This document shows positions 56,165 through 64,000 of a DNA stretch of 64,000 nucleotides, one piece after another. Origin of the DNA: Miscanthus floridulus (taxonomy: Eukaryota > Streptophyta > Magnoliopsida > Poales > Poaceae). The stretch spans positions 145,854,309 to 145,918,308 of the forward strand of contig NC_089585.1 in NCBI RefSeq assembly GCF_019320115.1. The letters run 5' to 3'. The position numbers and the translations under genes were made by a program. Under the pieces are notes generated by a model that saw nothing but the letters and a program-made list of their open reading frames with translations, was not told where the DNA came from and made no database searches. How positions within the stretch are numbered: position 1 is the stretch's first letter; each line of letters starts with the position of its first letter.

Positions 56165-57490
56165 AATTCAAATAGTGTGAGAACAGAAATAACAACAATA
56201 ATTGCATGCCTTAGTTTAACGTTGGTCAAAATTAAAACATACAATTATTTTATACATTAAATCTACATCATCGTTGGGCAGAAATAGAAATAATGCATAA
56301 CAAAAAACCATAATAACATCAATATTATAATATTGCTATTAATCAACGTTGGCCAGAATAATAACAACATTATAATAACTATAAAAATTATCTATGTTTC
56401 AAAATTAAATTCTCCCGTTGGTTCGAATTTAATAATGAAAGCAACAATTTTTAAGTACGCAGCGAAACTTTAATAAATCTTTTAATTCTATTTTCCAGAA
56501 ACCGTTACTGCACTTTACTATTCTCTGAACAAAATTAACGTTAGATCAAAATTGTATAGATTTCAACATCATAATTCAGTTCGAATTCATCAAATATGAA
56601 TGAACAGTTTCTAGAAAATAAAAAAGAATTCAATTTCACTGTTCGGCAATTTCGGCCCATAGCAGCGCGACCGGCCCAGCTACCCGCGGCCCAGCCGCGC
56701 GCGCCAGCGCCCCCCCGCGCCCAGGCCGCAACCTGGGCCTAGGCCAGGAATTCGGCCTCGTGCCCCTATCCTGCCTGGGCTGCGGCGCTGGCCCGATCAT
56801 CTCCGTCCGTCCATCCAGATCGAACGGTGGAGCGCGCAGCTCGGGGCATCAAAAACCCCAGCCGGCCGCGCCTCCCTCAACCCTAGCTTCATTTTCATTC
56901 GCACATTCTCTCTCTTCGCCTCACTGCTCTCCCCTTCTCTCCTCAGTCAAACACCGAGCGAGCGGCAACGGCGAAGCAGCGAGGTCCCGGCGCCGTCGCC
57001 GGCCCTCTCGCAGGCGTGCACGCTCCCCAGCGGGTGAGCGCGCCGCCGTCGAGCGGCCTGGCCGCGGCGCCCCTGTGGCCGGATCCCGGCGAGCGGAGCC
57101 CCGACCGGCCTTTCTTTTCCCCACGCGCCGGCGTGACTGCGGTGTCGCGCGACGACAAGGTAGGCCACCCCGTTCCCTTTCTTCCCCTTTCTTTGATTCA
57201 TTTGTTCGGATTTTGGCCTGATTTGCCGATTAGGGTTAGGGTTAGGGTTGGGATGGCCACTGTTTACTTTTTCCCCGATTTGAAATCGGTTCTTTCTTTT
57301 TCTCAGTCAGTCACCGAGCGGTCGCCGGATCCCGGCGTGGTTCTTTTCTTTCTCAGTCAGTCCCCTTCCTAGGTTAGGGTTAGGGTTTGGATGTCGAGAC
57401 CATGTCTCAATCTGTTCGCACTTTTCCCGTACCCGATTGAGGATTAGGGTTCGATTTCTTTCTTTCCCCGATCCAGATCTACCGCTAGAA
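56165..57490 (-). other. Copia 2 leader between primer site and gag
   Basis: A 1.3 kb leader. 56165-56640 is AT-rich; 56640-57250 is strongly GC-rich with open frames on both strands and no known domain. A TTAGGGTTAGGGTTAGGG string (plus) lies near 57230. It could contain packaging signals or captured host sequence; neither is shown. Confidence 0.5.
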
Positions 57491-57506
57491 AAAGTCTCTG
57501 ATACCA
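57491..57506 (-). promoter_or_regulatory. primer-binding site of Copia 2 (tRNA-iMet)
   Basis: The minus strand reads ATGGTATCAGAGAC directly after the LTR end AACAACA. TGGTATCAGAG is the standard plant tRNA-iMet complement used for minus-strand cDNA priming. Confidence 0.9.
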
Positions 57507-57507
57507 T

Positions 57508-57994
57508 TGTTGTTTTCTGTGGATCGACTAGGGTAGATCTAGGCGGTTTACTGTTGAACATGATGAACTAGAACAAGCAGAGAGTGGGAGATAGAGTAGA
57601 GGTGCTGGTGTTGAACCTGAGCCTTCGGCCGAAGTCACGGCTGAGCTGGCCATCGCTGGTTCATTGATGGAGGCAGCACACGGGCAGCGACGGGTGGAGT
57701 AGAGGTTGCACGGATGTCGATGCAGTGCAGACGGATGGCATAGCAGTGACGACGGCGAGAGTCAGCGGAGCTTCCCATCGCTGGCTGCGCGCCCTCTTAG
57801 ATCGGTCTAGGGTTTGTCGGTGGGGTTTGCAGTTCACGGCGAACCTCGTGCTTTGAGCCGCCAGCCCCCACCTCTTTATATAGCGCAGTGCGACGGGGGC
57901 CCACCAACCATGTAGGGTTGGGTGCCCCCGATCAGGGCGCGTGACCAAGGCCCAATAGGCCGTTGGGCTTATTGGTTGGGAGATCAATCTAACA
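57508..57994 (-). repeat. right LTR (5' LTR) of Copia 2
   Basis: 487 bp, with the same ends as the left LTR. The TATA box TATATAAA on the minus strand at 57875-57882 would drive the element transcript. Confidence 0.93.
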
Positions 57995-58469
57995 ATCCCT
58001 ACCCCGCCATCTCTCCCTCTAACACCATGATAGCGTATGATCTCACTCTCGGCAACCCCTGACACTTAATAGCTACCCTAGTGGCACAATTAATTGTTCC
58101 TCGTCTAAAAACTACTCCCCCATCCCAAAAATATTTTTTTTCTCCATCACGCAATAAGGTTTGCATGCCTTTATATTAAGATAGAGAAAATGTTTAATAT
58201 AACACGTCATAGCGGTGCCCTATGAGGTTAAAAGAGTCGTATATGGGCGCTCGGACCCTCCCTAGTGTACTTAAAGTTATGCTGTTACATTGGACACTGA
58301 TCAACCCAACTTTTGCGATGCCGGCGAGAAGGCTTATGCCCGGGCTGCCGAGCGACGGCGGCGCTGTTGCGCAGACCTATGTCGCCGTTCGGAGGAAACA
58401 ACTCACGTAGCTCCTACATATTACCGGGGTTGCCGCCATAGATTTCATCGTAATTTTTTTATAAGCCAA
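57995..58469. other. spacer between Copia 2 and the CACTA element
   Basis: Short intergenic sequence. Small open frames at 58222-58410 have no recognised domain. Confidence 0.35.
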
Positions 58470-58479
58470 CACTACTGGA

Positions 58480-59055
58480 TTCAGGCGCTTTGCCGGGTGC
58501 CGAATGCACCCGGCAAAGGCTACTTTGCACTCGGCAAAGCCTTTGCCGGGTGCAGCACTCGGCAAAGAGCCTCCGGCAAAAAGTTAGTCGGCAAAGATTT
58601 CTTTGCCGGGTGCTTTTTATCGGGCACCCGGCAAAGACTTTGCCGAGTGCAAACCCGGCACCCAGCAAAGAAAAGTGGTCGTTACGGCACCGGCTCCGTC
58701 ATCCCTTGCTTTGCCGGGTGCCATATCAGAGGCACCCGGCAAAGATTTTTTTAATTTTTTTTTCAAATTTTCTTTGCCGGGTGCCGTGCCGGGGAGGCAC
58801 CCGGCAAAGATGTTTTTATTTTTTTATATAATTTCTTTGCCGGGTGTCTCACCGAGGGGGCACCCGGCAAAGAGTTTTTTTATTTTTTTTCGTAATTTCT
58901 TTGCCGGGTGCCAGGTCATGGGGCACCCGACAAAGATTTTTTTTTTGAAAAAACTTTGCCGTGTGCCCTGGACCTGGCACTCGGCAAAGCTGGGAATTCC
59001 TTTCAGAATTCCTAGCTTTGCCGAGTGCCAGGGCCAGGGCACCCGGCAAAGCCTC
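58480..59055. repeat. CACTA subterminal repeats
   Basis: About twenty copies of CTTTGCCGGGTGCC or its inverse GGCACCCGGCAAAG occur, many as facing pairs separated by 10-40 bases. In En/Spm elements subterminal repeats bind the TNPA protein; that role is inferred here. A few units have GAGTG in place of GGGTG. Overlapping open frames in all phases are artefacts. Confidence 0.93.
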
Positions 59056-59482
59056 AAAAATTAAATTTTTTTTATTTTGTTTTTTGATTCTATAATCACA
59101 AACACATCATATAAAAGATATATATCACATCTGAAGCATCACAAAGACAATATAGCACATATATATCACATTCATCTCATCACAAACTCAATCCCACACA
59201 TATATATCACATCACGAATACAATACCTCACATACACGACATCACAAACATAATAGGTCCAATTACCATCGTAACAAGTCAATAGTGGATCACAGTGCAT
59301 CACATGTCCATCAAGCGGTGAAAAAGAGATACAAACTAAAGGTGGGGAGGAAACTGAGTGCCTGGTGAAGGAAACTCGGCACCACCTGCTTGCGCCTGAG
59401 ATGGGTCATTCGAACCCGCCGATGGAGGCTACATAAAGGACAAGAGATTCAGGCGCTTAGATTGGGTCATCTAATGAAAGCA
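59056..59482. other. AT-rich part between subterminal repeats and gene end
   Basis: It contains imperfect CATATATATCACAT-type repeats (59100-59260). It is probably untranslated 3' sequence of the TNPA-like gene. Confidence 0.5.
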
Positions 59483-61502
59483 CTAGTCGAAGCAATATGG
59501 ATTCATACTCACTGGACTAGCTACAACTGGCGGCGGCGCTGGAGCGAACATCGGCACAGGTACACCGTTCACTTGCCCAAAGTTCAGCAGGAACATCGTA
59601 ATCTCCGCCAGCTGCTTGGCCTGTCTCTCCCGCTCGGCCCGCTCGGCTTGTCTTTCCCGCTCGGCCACCTCGGTCCTCGCCGCCAGGTCCCGCAGCTCCT
59701 GAGCCATCCTCTCGTTATCGGCCTGCAACATTTCAATCAAATGTTTTAGTAATGTAAAGGTAACTAAGTTATGTAAAGATCAATGTACGAAGAGTTAAAC
59801 TGGACTAACCTGGAGTGCGTCGACCCACTGCTGTGAAGGGGATGGCCGTTGGCATATGGCCCGGCCTCCGCTCGGGGTACTTGCTCAGATCTGGGAGAGG
59901 GAGGGAACAGAGCCGGACTCGAGGGTGCCATCGCCAAGCCAGTACCACCCATGTTTCTTGCCCTGTCCGATCCTCATGATAGTCGTGCCATCAATGTCGT
60001 CGGTGCTCGGATCCTAGTCTGGCCCCTGGACTAACCTTGCGTCCGACGCGTAGGAGCTGATGCGGGTGTGGACGCTCGGGTTGCTGTACGACTTGGGTGG
60101 GTCATCCGGGCTGAAGGTGACAGCGGAAGTCGCCTTTCCCTTGCGGGCCAGTCCATACGCCATGAACGTGGACAAAGGCTGGCCACCATGCGACGCCGAC
60201 TACGAGAAAGACAACAAGATGATTAGAAGAAACATGCAGAATGGAGCGTTAGAATACTAAAAATGAATTCACGTACCCAAGCTTGCTTGTATGCGCCAAG
60301 GCTGCGGCTGCCTTGGTGGTGTGTGGGGCCTGTCGCCTGCAAAGCCCGCTCCCGGTGGGCTTCGTGTTCCTGGATATAACCCTCTATGAACCACCTGTCC
60401 ACGATCATCTCCCAGCAGTCGACAAAGGACTCGCACCACCATGGAATCATCTACATGTCATAAAGAATTTGAGATGTAAGACGACCAAATGAAAGCTACT
60501 TAATCTCAAAACGAATCAGTATTATTCTTCTTCATTTACCTCAATGTACTGTTCCCAGGTCAGAGACATCTATCTTGCCTGTGTCTTGCTGACTTTCTGA
60601 CCAAGTCGTGTGGCGTAGTACTTGATGATGCAAGTGAGGCGCTCCTCGTAGTGCATGTCGCTGATGCGTTTCCTAGCACTTTTCACCAAGTTCTTCTCCG
60701 CCCTCTCCTCCTGTCCCTCTTCACACCTGAAAAAAGTCTGCAGACAGACACAATGTATCAATTCATTATGTCAAAAAGTGTCAAATGAATGCGATGTATT
60801 GATCAAAGTTGTGCGAACGAGACTTACCCAGAACTCTCTCCTGACCCGCTCCTGCTTGTCTTCATATTCTGCGTCGGGGCAGATTTGTAGTGGTCCCACG
60901 ATTTGGCCGGCCCCACAGTCCCCTTGTGCATGACAATGCTGGGGTAATAGTGCCTGCACATAAGCCCCAAGATGTGGTTGGGGTTGTGTGAGTCACCAGG
61001 CGACACAACCTCCCAGTGCCTGCACAAGTCATTAACAAACATTATTAGTTTCTCTGACAATTTTCAACAGGTTATATGAAGTAGCTGTTATTAAATCTAA
61101 AGTTAGTTACCTGTCCCCCTGGGGGCGGATCACTAGGCATAGGGGAGGAAGCAGAGGCCCAGGGAGTTTTGAGGGACCTCGCAAGTAGGGGCTAGCCGCA
61201 GCAGAGGCAGTGGAACTACTTCCGGCCTCGCCGCCCTCCTGTGCCTCTCCCTCGCTGTCCATCGCCCGAACCTCGTCCGTCGCCAGAACCTGCTCGTCCT
61301 CCGAGGAGTCCATGGTACGGCGCTCCTCCGGCACGTCACGCGGCCTGACTAGAGGAGGTCGGCCCCTCCTGCTGCCGCTCCCGCTGCCGCTGCTCCTGGC
61401 CCTCTGCCTCCTCCCATCCGATGCGTTCTCTCCGGCATCTACGTCCTGACGTGCCCTCTGGTACCTCGAGTTCACGTTCCTTGGCCCACTGTCGCCCGCC
61501 AT
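59483..61502 (-). pseudogene. CACTA second gene, TNPA / Transposase_24-like, multi-exon
   Basis: Read right to left, it starts at ATG 61502 (MAGDSGPRNVNSRYQRARQD), with an acidic, Ser-rich first exon to about 61107. Later exon-like blocks include LCRHWEVVSPGDSHNPNHIL (about 61040-60980), a Lys-rich block with MHYEERLTCIIKYYA (about 60660-60610), MIPWWCESFVDCWE (about 60450), and a C-terminal coiled coil of RQAERAERERQAKQL type (59740-59560). The order matches plant Ptta/En/Spm Transposase_24 proteins, which bind subterminal repeats. An in-frame stop near 60570 and one near 60030 suggest decay, although unplaced introns could explain one. Exon borders are not resolved. Confidence 0.68.
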
Positions 61503-61619
61503 CTTTGTTCAATCACCTGCAATTAAAAAGAAACAAACAAGACATCATTACATGTATTAGAAATAGATGCTAAGTAAATAAACAAAACACGATTACAAAA
61601 TAACATAGTATTACATGTA

Positions 61620-64000
61620 TTAGAAGTAATCATCATTATTGGGATTATCTAGATCATATGTCTCGTCATCACTATCAAAATTGTCCAAATAAACAAGACT
61701 GTCTGGAGGTTCAATGTTGCCTTCATCGTCATCATCTAAATGTAATCGCTCAAGCATTTCTATGTCCTTGGCATTTTGCACCTCATCTCCTTCTTCCTCG
61801 TCATCAACCCTTTCATTGTCTACTTCCATTCCAATCGCCTCGGTTAAGTCTATCACCAACCTCCCTTGTAGCCCATCTTCTTGATAGAACTCTCCATCAT
61901 ATGTGTTTGGGTTGAAGTTGTAATCTTCATCGTTTGGGACAGCTAGTCTACCATGTGGCGATACCTAGTGCACAATAGACCAACCCTGAAGAGCCTTGTT
62001 GCCTTGGCATGCGTATGACAAATAATAAACCTGCACGGCCTGATCCGCCACAATAAAGACATCTTTTCCTTGAAAGATGGAATCGTGTCGAATCTCGACT
62101 TGACCAATATTAGGGCTCCATTTCGTTAGTCGAGGATTGAACCAATGGCATTTGAACATGACGAGACGAAGAGGTTTCGAACCATAAAATTCAAGTTCAT
62201 AGATATCTTCAATTATGCCATGATACTCGAGGCCATCAGTGCCGGGAGTACAAACTTCGCTGTTTGTGGTTTTTCGATGGGGCCGAGCTCGCTCGTAGCT
62301 TCTTGTGTGAAAGCGATATCCATTCACATCATAACCTGAATAAGCTTTCACCTTACTGTCAAAGCCATTTGCAACCTGTCTCAACTCCTTACTCATAGTT
62401 GCATCGGTTTGGGCCTGCAAGCGCAAGAAGGAAAGATTGCCGAACTAAGTACGCGAAACTCGGAATCTCGAACTAGGTACGAGGTAAATTGGAGAATACC
62501 TTTGTTTTGAACCAAGAAATAAAATCAGGCCTCCCTGCTCCTGGACCCCGTGAAAGAAGGGTGTCGGTTTGCCGTGGGGTAGGATCCCTTGGTTGATGCC
62601 AGGATACACGAATAAATTCCCTGTGCACACGAGAATAGTGACAGCGTATTTAAACAAGTTCGTTGAGAATAGTGACAGCGTATTTAAACAAGTTCTTTGA
62701 GAACTTACTCAATGAACGACTTCACCTCGGGTAGGTTGTGGAACACATATAGCATGATCATACGCCACTCTTCATTTTCCAACCTCTTATTGGTCGATCC
62801 ACTTGACCTGACGAGTTGCCCTTGGAAAAGGCTAAGGTTGGATTCATTCTCGTCAACATTATAGCGAGGGAGTGGATTATGCACGCTAGGAAGGTTCTCC
62901 GTGTAGTATAGCTGTGTGAAGTTTGTCACCTCCTCCAGAATGGAAGCCTCTGCAATGGAAGCCTCAATTTTGGCTTTATTTCTACATTTTTTGCGAACGG
63001 CCTTCAGACATCTCTCGATTGGGTAGCACCAACGGCCCTACACGGGCCCCCCCATACGTGCCTCATACGGGAGGTGCACAATCAAATGCTGCATCGACAA
63101 GAAAAAGCCGGGTGGAAAGATCTTCTCCAACTTACAAAGCAACTCAGGTGCCACTTTCTCCAAGTTTGCAACCACGGTCCGAGATAGCTCCTTGGCACAA
63201 AGCTGGTGGAAGAAATAGCTCAACTCTGCCAGCACTAGCCAGAGATGCTCAGGAACATAGCCTCGTACCATCGCCGGAAGAAGCCGCTCAATCCATACGT
63301 GGTAGTCATGACTCTTCATGCCGTTGACTCGCATAGTGCCTAAGTTCACTCCCCTGCTCAGGTTCGTTGCATACCCATCAGGGAACATTAACGCCTTGAT
63401 CCATTGTAGTACTTCCCTTCTTTGTTCAGTTTTCAAGACGAAATCGGCCTTAGGCCTTTTCCAGTTCTTGCCGTTTGCAGGAGGCCGCATCACTTGCTGT
63501 GGTCTATCGCACAATGTCGCCAGGTCCACTCTAGCCTTAGGGTTGTCCTTAGACTTGTCAGTGTCCATGAGTGTTGCCCAAAGTGCCTCGGCGATATTCT
63601 TTTCAGTGTGCATTACATCAATGTTATGGGGCAGTAGGAGGTCATCGAAATAGGGGAGCCTCGTCAAGCCGGACTTATGAGTCCACATGTGTTGCTCACC
63701 ATATCCCACAAAACCACCTTCTTCATTGGGCAAGAGAGCATCTATCTGAGCATGAACCTCGGCACCAGTCTTCAAGTACGGTCTAGGGTCTATGACTGCG
63801 ACACCTTTCCTAAAGTTCTTGGTGTCCTGTCGGAATGGATGGTTGGAATCTAGGAATTGACGATGTTGATCGAACGACAAATACTTACCACCCTTCTTCA
63901 ACCAAATGAACCTCACAGCTTCCTGGCATATTGGGCACGGGAACTTCCCGTGAACACACCAGGCGCTGAATAACCCATACGCCAGGAAGTCATGCATGGA
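61620..64000 (-). pseudogene. CACTA transposase, TNP2 type (partial, with introns)
   Basis: The enzyme cuts and joins transposon ends. 63997-63038 reads CPICQEAVRFIWLKKGGKYL, LPYFDDLLLPHNIDVMHTEK and the DUF4218-like part HLWLVLAELSYFFHQLC, as in Transposase_21/TNP2 proteins. A TAG at 63035 stands where Gln is expected. The frame goes on to 62705, with a donor GTAAGT near 62709. A short exon is near 62620-62500 (REFIRVSWHQPRDP), and a DUF4216-like exon runs 62426-61620 (PLRLVMFKCHWFNP), ending in a long acidic tail. A stop near 61967 interrupts it. The N-terminus lies beyond the window. A 34-bp tandem duplication lies in the intron at 62631-62698. Confidence 0.85.
62631..62698. repeat. 34-bp tandem duplication in a TNP2 intron
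   Basis: GAGAATAGTGACAGCGTATT begins at 62631 and 62665. The two units differ only near the end (TTCGTT and TTCTTT). Confidence 0.85.

Larger units (their letters stand above)
51301..57994 (-). mobile_element. Ty1/Copia retrotransposon 2, complete structure, minus strand, young
   Basis: LTRs are at 51301-51789 (3') and 57508-57994 (5'), about 97% identical by hand count. The target duplication ATCCC is exact (51296-51300 and 57995-57999). The primer site TGGTATCAGAG (minus strand, just left of 57508) matches the tRNA-iMet end. The polypurine tract ATCAAGGGGGAGA adjoins the left LTR. gag-pol occupies 51988-56164 in the order gag, protease, integrase, RT, RNase H. It is disabled by several stops and one frameshift, but the overall structure is intact. 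Confidence 0.95.
58470..64000 (-). mobile_element. CACTA (En/Spm) transposon, 3' end and most of coding region
   Basis: The terminal CACTACTGGATTCAGGCG begins at 58470, preceded by CAA (possible 3-bp target duplication). About 590 bases of subterminal repeats follow. Two minus-strand genes lie inside: a TNPA/Transposase_24-like gene (59483-61502) and a TNP2-type transposase (61620 to beyond 64000). The 5' end is outside the window. The TTTGCCGGGTGC subterminal motif is a known feature of a grass CACTA group. Confidence 0.93.

Noticed and set aside
57228..57252. Interstitial telomere
   Set aside because: Only three TTAGGG units, which differs from the usual plant TTTAGGG; chance or promoter telo-box-like sequence is enough.
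58290..59064. Open frames with repeated CRVP/LPGA-type peptides
   Set aside because: They are translations of the CACTA subterminal repeats.

Overview
This window is plant nuclear DNA from a grass. A panicoid/Andropogoneae species (Saccharum, Miscanthus, Sorghum or Zea relatives) is my inference. It rests on the mix of repeats (Tat-lineage Gypsy with an antisense gene, Copia elements, a CACTA element with TTTGCCGGGTGC subterminal repeats, Stowaway-like MITEs) and on a grass-type bHLH gene of the BARREN STALK1/LAX PANICLE1 clade. Only three host protein genes are supported: a five-exon TBL/PMR5-type polysaccharide O-acetyltransferase (33245-38264, +), a single-exon RING-H2 ATL-type E3 ligase (43360-43893, -) and the single-exon bHLH gene (49561-50238, -).

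Left part. 1-9325 is the 3' half of a Tat-lineage (Grande/RIRE2-like) Ty3/Gypsy retrotransposon. It holds the end of the integrase, a spliced gene of six exons on the opposite strand with its own TATA box, a nested tandem-repeat block, and a 1.6 kb 3' LTR carrying a 51-bp minisatellite. The element sits inside an older MITE. 9951-18176 is layered: a MITE, a 2.5 kb Mutator-like element with a 9-bp target duplication, and a 1.17 kb tandem duplication that copied the end of that element. The second duplicate was later hit by a 1.9 kb repeat of unclear class, called the TGAAAGG element here. 18177-23693 holds low-complexity intergenic DNA, a degraded LINE and an embedded SINE.

Middle part. 23694-32066 is a complete but decayed Copia element on the minus strand (5-bp duplication AAAAC); its left LTR contains a second TGAAAGG element. 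32067-51300 is the gene-bearing island: TBL gene, a solo-LTR-like block, a 5'-truncated LINE tail with target duplication, the ATL gene, the bHLH gene, and many MITEs. These include a dispersed GGCCCCGTTCGCT-type family.

Right part. 51301-57994 is a younger Copia element on the minus strand, with both LTRs, a tRNA-iMet primer-binding site and a 5-bp duplication ATCCC. It is disabled by stops and one frameshift. 58470 to the window end is the 3' end and most of the coding region of a minus-strand CACTA (En/Spm) transposon with TNP2-type transposase and a TNPA/Transposase_24-type second gene. It continues past the window.

The host genes have no operon-like link. They are separate loci between transposon blocks. 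Across all element types most in-frame stops look like C-to-T changes at Gln or Trp codons, as expected for methylated, silenced DNA. Exon limits were placed by eye from GT/AG sites and family conservation; no alignment or expression data were available.
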